NCBI GenBank assembly: GCA_910575775.1
Contig: CAJTEY010000012.1
Location: forward strand, 1 to 64,000
Source of the DNA: Lachnospiraceae bacterium
GTDB taxonomy: Bacteria > Bacillota > Clostridia > Lachnospirales > Lachnospiraceae
Length of the DNA stretch: 64,000 bases
Direction: 5' to 3'
In this document: piece after piece, positions 40,736 through 50,500 of the stretch
Layout: every line of letters starts with the position of its first letter
How positions within the stretch are numbered: the stretch's first letter is position 1
Notes under the pieces: generated by a model
What the model was told of the DNA's origin: nothing
Database searches by the model: none
What the model saw: the letters and a program-made list of their open reading frames with translations, nothing else
Position numbers and translations under genes: made by a program

Positions 40736-40920
40736 GTCTTAGTTTTCCTCCCTTTTCTAAATAATAAATATTTTGCGAATTTCTTTCGCACTTCCAATAT
40801 ACCACAAAGAAAATAGGAATAATTTATGACATTCTGTACATTTTCACCATATCCATAATTTATACGGCAATCGTTCTAGCACATTTTTGTGATTTTCCAT
40901 CTTTATCATGCAATAAAGTG

Positions 40921-41979
40921 CTATTCCGGCATCTGCCCCGGCACATTCAGGTACACATCCTCTTTCAGATGAAAGCCGCTTCCGATAATGACTTCATCAA
41001 TGTTGTCCCTGTTCACGCTGATCGGCTCCAGCCCGATATAAGGCACCCTGTAGGCACCGCTGTCAATCAGTGTCACGTCCTCTCCTTCAATTTTCTCGCC
41101 TTTCGCGAGCGCCACCGCTTCCTCCGCCGCCCGGGTCGCCAGACGCTCCACAGGCTTGTACACCGTCATAACCTGGGTGCCTTCCACGATTCTCTGGCAG
41201 GCCGCCAGATCCGCATCCTGCCCGGCCACCAGCATATTTCCTGCCTGCCTTGTCTCCGCCAGCGCACGGACAGCCTGGGTCGCCAGATCGTCATTGCCGC
41301 ACATGATGGCATCCGCCTTGGCAATGACAAGCGGATTGGCATAAATATAAGCCGCCGCCTCCTCCGCCCGCCAGTTTTCCGCGTGAATGGAGTCAAGAAT
41401 AGTCACCCTGTGTTTTGCCATCAGCCGCTTAAACGCTCCCTCCACCAGAGGCACGTTATTGTCCGTGGGGGAACCGCCGATCATCACCACATTGTTTCCG
41501 TTTCCAATACCGGCTTCAATCAGCGCCCGCGCCATCATCTCCCCCACCATCTCATTGTCAAAGGAAATATACAGATCCACGTCCGCATTGTCCACCAGGC
41601 GGTCATAGGAAACCACTTCAATTCCCGCATCTTTCGCTTTGGCCACCGACTCCCGCAGGGATGCCGGATCAATCGCAATAATGACGATCACATCCATTCC
41701 CTTTTGAATAAAGTAGTCAATCTGCTTTTTCTGCTCCTCCACCACGCCGTTGGCGTTCTGCACATTAACCTCCGCCCCAAGCTCCTTTGCCACCGAGACA
41801 AAGATGTCCCGGTCCCTCTGCCATCTCTCAATGACAAAGGAGTCAAAACTCATGCCGATCTGGATTTTTTCCTCCTCGCCGTCTTCCTTCTCCCTGCCGC
41901 TCTCCACCTTCCCACAGCCCGCCGCTGTCAGAAGCAGAAGAACTGCCAGCAGCAGGCAGCTTATCTGTCTTTTCATCAT
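40921..41979 (-). CDS. Second sugar-binding lipoprotein (XylF/ChvE-like)
   Basis: A 352-aa binding protein. Signal peptide with lipobox LTAAGC (Cys22), then IQIGMSFDSFVIERWQRDRD, IIAIDPASLRESVAKAKDAG, SYDRLVDNADVDLYISFDNEMVG, IGGSPTDNNVPLVEGA, and GNDDLATQAVRAL: the XylF/ChvE pattern with an acidic short tether (KEDGEEE). Start ATG 41979 has GAGG 7 nt upstream and lies 11 nt after the response regulator stop, so it belongs to the regulatory operon. It may present sugar to the sensor or be an alternative binding protein for the same transporter. Confidence 0.92.
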   Translation of the reverse strand: MMKRQISCLLLAVLLLLTAAGCGKVESGREKEDGEEEKIQIGMSFDSFVIERWQRDRDIFVSVAKELGAEVNVQNANGVVEEQKKQIDYFIQKGMDVIVIIAIDPASLRESVAKAKDAGIEVVSYDRLVDNADVDLYISFDNEMVGEMMARALIEAGIGNGNNVVMIGGSPTDNNVPLVEGAFKRLMAKHRVTILDSIHAENWRAEEAAAYIYANPLVIAKADAIMCGNDDLATQAVRALAETRQAGNMLVAGQDADLAACQRIVEGTQVMTVYKPVERLATRAAEEAVALAKGEKIEGEDVTLIDSGAYRVPYIGLEPISVNRDNIDEVIIGSGFHLKEDVYLNVPGQMPE

Positions 41980-41990
41980 TCTTAATCCTC

Positions 41991-43592
41991 TTAATTCTCG
42001 CATTTATATTCTGTGGGCGTCACGCCCACATTTTTCTTAAAGGAACGGCTGAAGTAATTGGGATCCGCATACCCCACCATAGAACAGATTTCCTTCATGG
42101 AATACTCCGTGGTGGTGAGCAGCTCCTTGGCCTTATCCATGCGGATCTTGGTCAGATACTCCACAAACCCTTCCCCCACGTCCTCCTTAAATATCTTGCT
42201 GAAATAGTACGGACTGATGTTGACCGTCTGTGACACTTCATCCAGGGAAATATCCTTGCTGTAATTATTCTGGATATAGGCCTTCGCCGCCTCAACGGCC
42301 CCCAGGGATTTCTCTGATGCCTTGGTGCTCACATTGCGGCACGCCTCACCGATCTTGTCCGTAAACCATTTTTTGATATCCGCCATATCATCCATTCCCA
42401 TGATCGTCGGAAGATAGTCCGCCCGATCCCGGAACTCGTAGGTCATGCCGCCGGAATTGTAGGCCAGATACTCGGCATAGAGCACAAACTCCAAAACTTT
42501 CAGGCGGATATTCATCAGCCATTCGCTGTGCATCTGCACAATCAGGTCAAAATAGGTTTCCGCCGTGGCCACGGCATGATCCGCATCCCCGTTTTTCACC
42601 TCCGCAAAAAGCTTCTTTTCCAGATCCACGGGATAGGTTTCCTCATGGGCGCAGCCGATGGGCAGATCGTCCGCATGGGCTACGCTGCCGTTTGTCATAA
42701 TCAGGGCATTTATCGCCTCCTTGTAAGCCGCTCTGGCCTCTTCGAGAGGCGCGATGGCGCTGATGCCGATGCGGAAACTGATCTGGGTCCGCTTTTTCAG
42801 CTCCCGGACAAGCTCCCTCGATTTCTCGATCATGGATATCCGATCCTCGTAAGAGATCTGCGTCTCTTCACAGGGCACAAGCCCCGGCAGCTTGTTCGCC
42901 ATAGACATCCCAAGAATCATCCCGGGGTAAGCCTCCTTCAAATATTCCCGGAGCAGGTCGCCGTACTGCTGCATTTTTACGCTGCTTCCCACCGCATTGG
43001 TCATGTGGTTCCCCTCCTGGGTTTCCCCGCAGACCACCGCCAGGACATAGGCATAATTCTGGTTGATTCCCAGAAGCTGTTTATAATTTTCAATGTCCTC
43101 CGTGAAATGCTCCTGGAAGAGCAGATTGTAGAGAAGGCCGCTCTCTATGATGGGCATGACCGTCTCCAGCTTTTCCCGGATCAGCAGATCGTTGCTGCGC
43201 TTGTTCCGCTCCCTGTCAATCTGATCCATAGCTTTCCCCAGCGCCGCAATAATCCGGGTCTTTTCCATAGGTTTGGTGATGTATTCCAGCACGCCAAGCT
43301 TAATGGCTTCCTTGGCATAATCAAACTTGTCATAGGCGCTCATCACAATAAAGATCACGTTCCTGTTCGTCTCCCGGATCTCCCGCATGGCCTCGATTCC
43401 GTTGATGCCGGGCATCTGGATGTCCATAATGGCGATATCCGGGCGGAAATTCTCCGCGAGCTCAATCACGCTTCTTCCCGTCTTGGCAAACTCGATGCTG
43501 CACAGCTCGCCAAACTCCTTCTCTATGATAAATTTCAGAGAATCAATCACGATTCCCTCATCGTCCGCAAGCATGATCTTATAACGGCTCAT
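41991..43592 (-). CDS. YesN-type response regulator with AraC DNA-binding domain
   Basis: A 533-aa protein: receiver domain (LADDEG; phosphoacceptor Asp57 in IAIMDIQMPG; Lys in YITKPMEK), a long middle region (about 130-420), and C-terminal AraC-type double helix-turn-helix (ISLDEVSQTVNISPYYFSKIFKEDVGEGFVEYLTKIRMDKAKELL; MKEICSMVGYADPNYFSRSFKKNVGVTPTEYK). Start ATG 43592 has GGGAGGAGAG and overlaps the kinase stop in ATGA. Probably activates the chvE-gguAB operon next door. Confidence 0.94.
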   Translation of the reverse strand: MSRYKIMLADDEGIVIDSLKFIIEKEFGELCSIEFAKTGRSVIELAENFRPDIAIMDIQMPGINGIEAMREIRETNRNVIFIVMSAYDKFDYAKEAIKLGVLEYITKPMEKTRIIAALGKAMDQIDRERNKRSNDLLIREKLETVMPIIESGLLYNLLFQEHFTEDIENYKQLLGINQNYAYVLAVVCGETQEGNHMTNAVGSSVKMQQYGDLLREYLKEAYPGMILGMSMANKLPGLVPCEETQISYEDRISMIEKSRELVRELKKRTQISFRIGISAIAPLEEARAAYKEAINALIMTNGSVAHADDLPIGCAHEETYPVDLEKKLFAEVKNGDADHAVATAETYFDLIVQMHSEWLMNIRLKVLEFVLYAEYLAYNSGGMTYEFRDRADYLPTIMGMDDMADIKKWFTDKIGEACRNVSTKASEKSLGAVEAAKAYIQNNYSKDISLDEVSQTVNISPYYFSKIFKEDVGEGFVEYLTKIRMDKAKELLTTTEYSMKEICSMVGYADPNYFSRSFKKNVGVTPTEYKCEN

Positions 43593-45121
43593 CTCTCCTC
43601 CCATTCCGAAGCGCCGCAAGACGCCTCCCCGCTGCTCCCTGGTGCCTGACCGTACCGCTCCAGATAAAGGCATACTTCCGTGCCCATATCTTTTCCCCGG
43701 CTTTGCACCGTCATCACATTTTCGTTACCTGTAAAAAGCCGCATGCGGGAGATCACGTTGTCCATACCGACGCCGTTTCCCCCGGATGCCATATCTTCTT
43801 CCCTGTAGGTACCGCTCATCACCTTGTCGATGATTTCCTCACTCATACCGACGCCGTTGTCCTTCACGCTGATACAGACTCTGCCCTCCTTTTCATAGAG
43901 GGACAAAAGGATGACGCCCCGGTCTCCCATCTCCCGTATGCCGTGATTGACGCAGTTTTCCACAATAGGCTGCAGGATCATACCCGGCATCTCCGTGTAC
44001 AGAAGAGACTCATCAATATGCTTTTCATAATGGATATCCCCGGCGAACCGCACGTTCAGAATATAGATGTAGGAATCCACCATCTCCACTTCCTCAGCCA
44101 CGGTCACCGTCTCCTCGCTTTTCTTCATATTATATCTGTAAAACTGAGCCACCTTCTGGATATAGTCGTAGGTTCTGTCCGCGCTCTCCATCATGGCAAG
44201 CTGCGCGCCCGCGTTCAAGGTGTTAAACAGAAAGTGTGGATTGATCTGGGCCTGCAGATATTTGAGCCTGGCATCCTTTAAGTGGCCTTCCATGAGAAGC
44301 TCACGCTCTTTTAACGCCCGCTCCGCCTCCATGCTCTCCCTGATCCGCTCAATGTATCTGCCGATGCTGACCACCATAGAATTGAAAGCGCCCGTCACCA
44401 CACCAACCTCGTCCTGTGATTCCACCGGCAGAAGGTCGATCTCGAAATTGCCCTTCGCCACCTCATCCGCCTGGCTCGACAGCTTTTTCAACGGCCGGAT
44501 CAGCGCGCCCACAAAGCTGATAATGATGCACACGTTGCTTATCATCACCAGAATGATAGCGATGACGGACACCGCCTCAAAGAGCCGGAACCGCTGCTGC
44601 AATTCGCTGTAACGCTCGGAGTTGCTGCGAAACTGCTCCATGTTCAGGTTAGAAAGATAGGTGTCGATATAGCCATACATTCTTGTGGCATTCTCATAAT
44701 GAAGTCGGTATTTTTCCACATTCCGTCCACGCTTGGACTCTATGGTCTTCGCCACCTCCTCCAGATAACGCTCTGTCATATGCCTGATGTTGCGCTCCAT
44801 CCGATCAAAAGAACGGCCGGTCACCTCCTCATTCAGATCCGCCGCCATATTCCGGCACAACTGCTCGCTTCGATAATAATTCTCCAGAGAATCACTGGTC
44901 TTCACATTCAGATAATCCGTCATGTCATCCTGCAGGGCGTTTATGATATCGGAAAAGTCGTTCAGATGACGGTTGTCCTGATACACCATATCCAGCCGCC
45001 CGGACATGCTGTTGATGCCGATGATGAGAAAAATATTAACCATCACCACCAGCAGGTTGGTCACAATATAAATGCTGCTGATCTTAAACTGCAGGGAGAA
45101 ATTCCGTACTTTACCCATCAT
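43589..45121 (-). CDS. YesM-type sensor histidine kinase
   Basis: A 510-aa kinase: helices at about 15-37 and 185-210 enclosing an extracellular helical domain of about 145 residues, HAMP (IRPLKKLSSQADEVAKGNFEIDLLP), His_kinase domain LQAQINPHFLFNTLNAG (His near residue 296), and HATPase with QPIVENCVNHGI and VKDNGVGM. It overlaps the upstream binding-protein gene by 11 bp, pointing to a stoichiometric complex in which the binding protein feeds the kinase's extracellular domain. Confidence 0.94.
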   Translation of the reverse strand: MMGKVRNFSLQFKISSIYIVTNLLVVMVNIFLIIGINSMSGRLDMVYQDNRHLNDFSDIINALQDDMTDYLNVKTSDSLENYYRSEQLCRNMAADLNEEVTGRSFDRMERNIRHMTERYLEEVAKTIESKRGRNVEKYRLHYENATRMYGYIDTYLSNLNMEQFRSNSERYSELQQRFRLFEAVSVIAIILVMISNVCIIISFVGALIRPLKKLSSQADEVAKGNFEIDLLPVESQDEVGVVTGAFNSMVVSIGRYIERIRESMEAERALKERELLMEGHLKDARLKYLQAQINPHFLFNTLNAGAQLAMMESADRTYDYIQKVAQFYRYNMKKSEETVTVAEEVEMVDSYIYILNVRFAGDIHYEKHIDESLLYTEMPGMILQPIVENCVNHGIREMGDRGVILLSLYEKEGRVCISVKDNGVGMSEEIIDKVMSGTYREEDMASGGNGVGMDNVISRMRLFTGNENVMTVQSRGKDMGTEVCLYLERYGQAPGSSGEASCGASEWEER

Positions 45122-46358
45122 TTTCCGGCTCCTCCCTCCTCAGATATTCGTCCACATTATCCTTGGATATCAGACTGATGTCCGCCGTAAAGTACTGGCT
45201 GGTATAGCCCAGATCATGGTACTCCTGCAGCGCATCAATGCAGAAGCCTCCCATCTGCGCCGTGTCGATGTCCACAGTGGCATAGATCACGTTCCTGTCG
45301 ATGGCGTTGATGATCGTGTCGGAAACATAATGGCCCAGAATGCTTACCTCACCTACCTTATTGTAGTCCACCACCGCCTGGTAGGCGCAGGTCGTATTCA
45401 GCTCATTCAGGCAGATCAGGATATCCGGGATATCCCCGCCCATAAAAATGTCACGGATGGACTCCTCCACAGAAAAAGCGTTGGTGTCATCCACGGACAG
45501 CAGGGAAAGCGCCACCGCCGTGTCCCCCCGCTCCTGTTCTATCGTGTCCTGTATGCCGGAATAGAGGATATTCTGATCCATACTGTTCGCATAGGAATTG
45601 ACCAGAAGAGTCACACGGACAGGCCGGTCCGGGGAACCAACCTCCACTTCCTTCCATTCCGCCGCCATGTCCTTCCCGCCGGCTGTGCCCAGTACCACGT
45701 TTTCTCTGTCTCCCGTCTCTGTCTCTCCCAGGTTTTCCCCCTCTTCTACCATCATCTGCGTTTCCCTTGTGCCCGTCAGCCGCTCCCTCATAATCCGAAG
45801 CGCCTGCCGGCCATATTCCCTGCCAAGATTGTAGCTTCCCACGCCCACAAAACTGCACCGCTTACTCTGGGTATTGTCCCCGTAAAGCGTCACCACGGGA
45901 ATCCCCGCCGCGTCCGCCCGGTCAATTAAGTCCGTCATTCCCTCCTCTTCACTGGCCGTCACAATGATCCCGTCCACCCCGGAGGCAATGGCAATCTCCA
46001 TCTGCTCCTCCACGCTGTAATCCCAGAAACGCTCATTTCCCAGCCAGTCCACATAGACGTTCTCCTGCAGCGCCCGCTCATAGGCGCCCTGATAGACGGA
46101 CTGCCAGAAAACAGATTTGCCTTCCCGGGTAATCATAATATAATATCTGTCGTAGATGCTCCCGGCCGTCTCCTCCTGGAAACTGCCTGTGTAAAACCAC
46201 AGGATATAGCCCGCCATAAATACCGTAAACAGGATGCAGACTGTCGTCAGAAATACGGGCAGAAACGTAAGCCCCGAAAGTTTTCTTTCCGGGGCCTCTG
46301 TTCCAGCATGTAATTGCTTCCTATTCTTAATTATCTTCAATGCCTTTCTGCGTGTCAT
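45111..46358 (-). CDS. Membrane-anchored sugar-binding sensor protein
   Basis: About 415 aa. A basic cytoplasmic start, one uncleaved helix (about residues 30-55, LPVFLTTVCILFTVFMAGYILWFY), then an extracellular type I periplasmic-binding domain (YYIMITREGKSVFWQSVYQGAYERA, GVDGIIVTASEEEGM, VVTLYGDNTQSKRCSFVGVGSYNLGREYG). It contains an acidic insertion of about 40 residues (around 205-245) not seen in transport binding proteins. No lipobox. Its anchoring and overlap with the kinase gene suggest a signalling co-receptor, as in binding-protein/YesMN systems. Start ATG 46358 (a TTG is 3 nt upstream); it overlaps the end of the 51-aa ORF by 32 bp and has no strong ribosome site of its own. Confidence 0.87.
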   Translation of the reverse strand: MTRRKALKIIKNRKQLHAGTEAPERKLSGLTFLPVFLTTVCILFTVFMAGYILWFYTGSFQEETAGSIYDRYYIMITREGKSVFWQSVYQGAYERALQENVYVDWLGNERFWDYSVEEQMEIAIASGVDGIIVTASEEEGMTDLIDRADAAGIPVVTLYGDNTQSKRCSFVGVGSYNLGREYGRQALRIMRERLTGTRETQMMVEEGENLGETETGDRENVVLGTAGGKDMAAEWKEVEVGSPDRPVRVTLLVNSYANSMDQNILYSGIQDTIEQERGDTAVALSLLSVDDTNAFSVEESIRDIFMGGDIPDILICLNELNTTCAYQAVVDYNKVGEVSILGHYVSDTIINAIDRNVIYATVDIDTAQMGGFCIDALQEYHDLGYTSQYFTADISLISKDNVDEYLRREEPENDG

Positions 46359-46482
46359 CAATCAATTTTTCCGTCATCTGTGACGCTTTTTCATACTCCT
46401 TATTCTTCAAAGCTTCCTGAAGATCCTTCAAATCCTGAAGCAAACGTCTTAAGTAACTCTTAAACACGCTCACATCTTCCAT
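46327..46482 (-). CDS. 51-aa acidic helical protein
   Basis: Small ORF beginning MEDVSVFKSYLRRLLQDL and ending KLIDDTQKGIEDN. Entirely helical and amphipathic by pattern (leucines at i, i+3/4), no membrane segment, no cysteines. Ribosome site GGGATGGGAG is 6-7 nt upstream, and the ATG is 16 nt after the DHH phosphoesterase stop. The 3' end overlaps the sensor-binding-protein gene, so translation of the latter may be coupled to it. Not recognised; could be a small regulator or mainly a translational-coupling device. Confidence 0.6.
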   Translation of the reverse strand: MEDVSVFKSYLRRLLQDLKDLQEALKNKEYEKASQMTEKLIDDTQKGIEDN

Positions 46483-46498
46483 GCATACTCCCATCCCT

Positions 46499-47428
46499 CT
46501 AATTTTTATAATATGTATCGTAGTTCACAAGTTCATCCAAAAGTTTCGGAAGCTGTTCGTCCATGGTCTCGTCCGGGAACTGGCAGGTTCCCACCGCCTT
46601 GTGTCCGCCGCCGCCGTACTTAAGCATCAGGCTTCCCACATTGACATTGGAGGTGCGGTTCAATACACTGTAACCCACCGCCGCCGAACATCCAAGGCCG
46701 CCGCGGCCATTGACGATCCATGCGGAGATATTCTGCTCAGGATACATGCTGTAGATCAGAAAGCGATTGCCGGAATAAATCGGGTCAACGCCCCGCAGAT
46801 CCGAAATGATAACGTCTTTCTCCACCCTTGTGTGCGCCTTCACCATCTCCCTGAACTTCTCATCCTGCTCGCGGTAAACGGCAATGCGCTCCTGCACATC
46901 GGGCAGAGCCAGAATTTCTTCCGTGCTCATGGTGCGGCAGCACTCCATCAGTTTCTCCATCAGCTGATAGTTGGAGATCGTAAAGCTGCGCCATCTGCCA
47001 AGCCCTGTGCGGGGATCCATCAAAAATCCCACAAGAATCCAGCCCTGCGGATTCTGGATCTCGTCTATGGTCAGATTGCCGGAATCCACCTTATCTACTG
47101 CCGCCATCATATCGTCAAAATGAGAAAAACGTTCCTGTCCGCCATAATACTCATAAATGATACGCGCACAGGAAGGCGTGATGCGGCTTTCTCCTTTATA
47201 CTTGCCCTTTAATTCATTGCGCTCGTGCTCGCTGGAGTGATGGTCAAACCAGAGCCCGCATCCTTCCACAAAGGGCACATTCGCCAGTACATCATTCTCC
47301 GTAATTTCCACAAGGCCATCCTGTAAGTCCTTCGGATGCGCAAATTTCCAGCTGTCAATCAGGCCAACCTCCTTTAAGAGAGCGCCGCATGCCAGCCCGT
47401 CAAAATCAGATCGTGTCACTAATCTCAT
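46499..47428 (-). CDS. DHH-family phosphoesterase
   Basis: A 309-aa protein with DHH motif set: TRSDFDGLACG (Asp8, Asp10), LWFDHHSSE (Asp62-His63-His64), and a later Asp in MAAVDKVDSG. The C-terminal DHHA1-like end has GGRGGLGCSAAVGYSVL and LKYGGGGHKAVGTCQFP. Family members hydrolyse short oligonucleotides, cyclic-dinucleotide products or related phosphodiesters; this one cannot be assigned more closely. Start ATG 47428 behind AGGAGAAAAGCG; the longer open frame to 47533 runs through the promoter. Confidence 0.88.
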   Translation of the reverse strand: MRLVTRSDFDGLACGALLKEVGLIDSWKFAHPKDLQDGLVEITENDVLANVPFVEGCGLWFDHHSSEHERNELKGKYKGESRITPSCARIIYEYYGGQERFSHFDDMMAAVDKVDSGNLTIDEIQNPQGWILVGFLMDPRTGLGRWRSFTISNYQLMEKLMECCRTMSTEEILALPDVQERIAVYREQDEKFREMVKAHTRVEKDVIISDLRGVDPIYSGNRFLIYSMYPEQNISAWIVNGRGGLGCSAAVGYSVLNRTSNVNVGSLMLKYGGGGHKAVGTCQFPDETMDEQLPKLLDELVNYDTYYKN

Positions 47429-47471
47429 CGCTTTTCTCCTATTCCAAAGTTTATGCCTCATACTACAGTAA

Positions 47472-47500
47472 ATTATAATGGATAGCCCCCCGCATTTCAA
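47472..47500 (-). promoter_or_regulatory. Promoter of the DHH / sugar-sensing operon
   Basis: Minus strand TTGAAA (47495-47500), 17-nt spacer, TATAAT (47472-47477): a near-consensus promoter with a leader of about 37 nt. With gaps of 16 nt or less, the DHH gene, 51-aa ORF, sensor, kinase, regulator and second binding protein may form one transcript. Confidence 0.8.
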
Positions 47501-47536
47501 GAAAAAGATTCTGCCTTTTCCCGGTGGAAACACTCC

Positions 47537-50500
47537 TCACAGCCAGATCTCCTCCCCCAGCTTAAAAGAATAGATAATCCGCTCCTTCACGGGCTTTTTG
47601 TCCGCCCCCGCCTCATAGCCGAAGATCTGATCAAGAGCCTCGCTGTAGTAGGAAAGCTGCACCTGATAACGTTTTACCAGCTCTGCCGCCGCAGACACCG
47701 CGTCGGTTTTGTAGTCCAGCACCACAAAACCGTCCTCCTCCTCAAAAAACACGTCGATGATACCTTGAATCAGCACCGTCTCCTCCGCCGGAAAACCATC
47801 CCCCAGACGACTGGCCGGAATCCCCATCACGAACGGCTGCTCCTTAAAGAGCTTCCCGGCCCTGGCAGCCTCCCCCATGCGAAAAGCCGCCTTTCCCGTC
47901 AGAAAGCCCACCAGTTTCGGCACAGACACTGCCTCGTAGAAATCCTGCGCCAGACGGCCTGTCTGCCGCATCCACGCGATCTGCTCCGCAAGGAGCGCCT
48001 CCGCCGCCTGCCTGTCATTGTTGATCTCATAAGTCAATTTGCGGAAATCAAACAGCTCCATCACCTTGTGGAAGGCGCTTCCCCGCATGGAACCGCTGAC
48101 ATTTTCGTCAGTTCTCAGGAATCTCGGCACATACGGAACCACCGGCTTCTCCTGAAACAGCTCTGCGGCGGCTTCGTCCTTTTCCCTCATGCCGGCCATC
48201 TTCAATTCCGATACGGTAGTCTTTGTGTAAAGATCGCGCAGATTTTCATGCGGATACTCATAGGAAAACCTCCTGGACAGTTCCGTCATAAGAACTTCGT
48301 CCGCCTCTTTCGCAGAACCTGCAGCCAGAAGCCTTCTCTTCGCCTCCATGCCCAAAACCGTCTCCACGATCTTTTCCTCCACCACATGATCCCAGCCGGT
48401 CAATTTTACCGCAAACGCCATGTCGGAATGATATTCCGGGGCATCCGGCTCCGGCGCAAGCCCGCACGCCTCATAGAAACCGTCCAGACACTGATTGCCG
48501 GAAAGGGCGGCAAGCAGAAGGGTCATATAGCTGTCCTGCCCGAGCAGAACATCATAGGAGAGCAGGCTTCTCCTCCGCCGCCGCAGCGGAAGAAGGGATG
48601 CCGCTGTCTTTTCCGGGTTTTTCACTATCCCGGTCAGAATCAGTTTTTCCTCCGCCCTCGTCATGGCCACATAGAGAATGCGAAGCTCCTCCGCCAGACT
48701 GTCCCGTTTCAGTTTCAGCGCAACGGCGCTTTTTCTCAGGTTTTTGCCTTTCACCCGCCTTTGGGGATCCACATAGTCCACACCGATCCCGGCATCCACG
48801 TCCACCGCCAGAATACCGCTTCCCTCCTTTTTGCGGAAACCTGCCGCCAGTCCCGACACAAAGCAGACGGGAAACTCCAGCCCCTTGCTCTTATGGATGC
48901 TCATAATCCGGACTACATCCGCGTTCTCATCCTGCATGGCGGCCTCGCCGTAATCCACCTCATATTTTTCCAGTTGCTCCATATAGCGAAGAAAGTGATA
49001 GAGCCCGAAATAACTCGTCTTCTCGTAGTCTGCCGCCTTCACCAGAAGCATCTCCACATTGGCGCGCCGCCTGCCCCCCTCGGGTCTGGCCGCCACATAA
49101 TGCGCATACCCGGTATCCCTCAGAATGATCTGCAGAAGCTCGTGTACGGAGAGATACACTGACATCTCCCTGTATGCGGCGATTTTCTCAAGAAACTGTC
49201 TGATTTTGGCTTGCAACGCTGCGCTGATTCCCTGCTGCCCACGGTCCGCCCGGGTTTCGCCGCCCGCCCGGCCTGCGCTCTCCGCCTGAGCTTCGCCTCC
49301 CGCCCGGTCTGCGCTCTCCGCCTGGTCTGTGTCCGGCGTCATTTCATTAACTTCCTTGGTCATTTTCCGTCCTGCGCAGGCTGTCAGCGCATCATACAGA
49401 TATCTCTTCTTCGGACAGGCCGCCCGCACCAGCGCAATCTCATCCTCCGAAAAGCCTCCCAGATAAGTGTGCAGCACCCCGTAGAGGGGAATATCCTGTA
49501 AAGGATTGTCCAGAATCCGCAGAAAGTGCAGAAGTTCCTGTACTTCCGAAGCCGCGAAATACCCGGTTCTGGAAGTCACATGGACCGGAATCCCCTCCTC
49601 CTCCAGCACCCGCTTAAAGACCTCGTCCCAGCCGGACAGGGTGCGCAGCAAAATCACGATGTCCCTGAAAGATGCCTTTCGCAACATTCCCGTTTCCCGG
49701 TCTGTAACCCTAAAGTCCCGGAGTAGTTCCTTGATCCGCGCCGCCACGCCGTAAGCTTCCTGTTCTTTAGCAGAAACTTCCGCCGGAGCCGTTCCCTCGC
49801 CAAACATCTGCCGGGCAGCTCCAGATGCCGCCCCTTCCTTCCCGGCAGACGCCGCGTCCGCTTTTTCCTCCTGGAACAAAATCAGCTCCGTCACATTGGA
49901 TGTCTCTTCCGAAAGCCCTTCCGCCTGCCCGGGGTAGGAAGCGCCGGGATGCAGGGCCGCCTTCTCATCGTACGCAATGCCGCCCATTTCCCTTCCCATA
50001 ATCCGCGCAAAGACGGCATTCACACTGTCAATGACTTCCCTTCGGCTCCTGAAATTCTGATGCAGGTCTATCCGTCTGGCGTTTTCTGCGCCGCTCCCGT
50101 AAACCTCCTGTTTTTCCAGAAACAGCTCCGGCCTTGCCAGACGGAATTTATAAATGCTCTGCTTCACATCCCCCACCATAAAGCGGTTGTACCGTCCCTC
50201 GGACTCCCCGCTGATGCAGGAAAGCAGATACTCCTGCACCAGATTGCTGTCCTGATACTCGTCTATCATAATTTCATGGAACCGGCTTCGGTAAGCGAGC
50301 GCAGTCTCCGTGGGCACATAGCTGTCTCCCTCCCTGCGCAGAAGCGTCTGCAGGGCAAAATGCTCAATATCGTCAAAGTCAAGAATATTTTTTTCCCGCT
50401 TGGCCCTGTCGAAAGCCTCCTTAAAAGCAAGCGTCAGATCCACAAGCGCAGTCAAAGCAGCCTGGCAGGCTTCCATCTGCCTGCACACCTGCCCGGCCGA

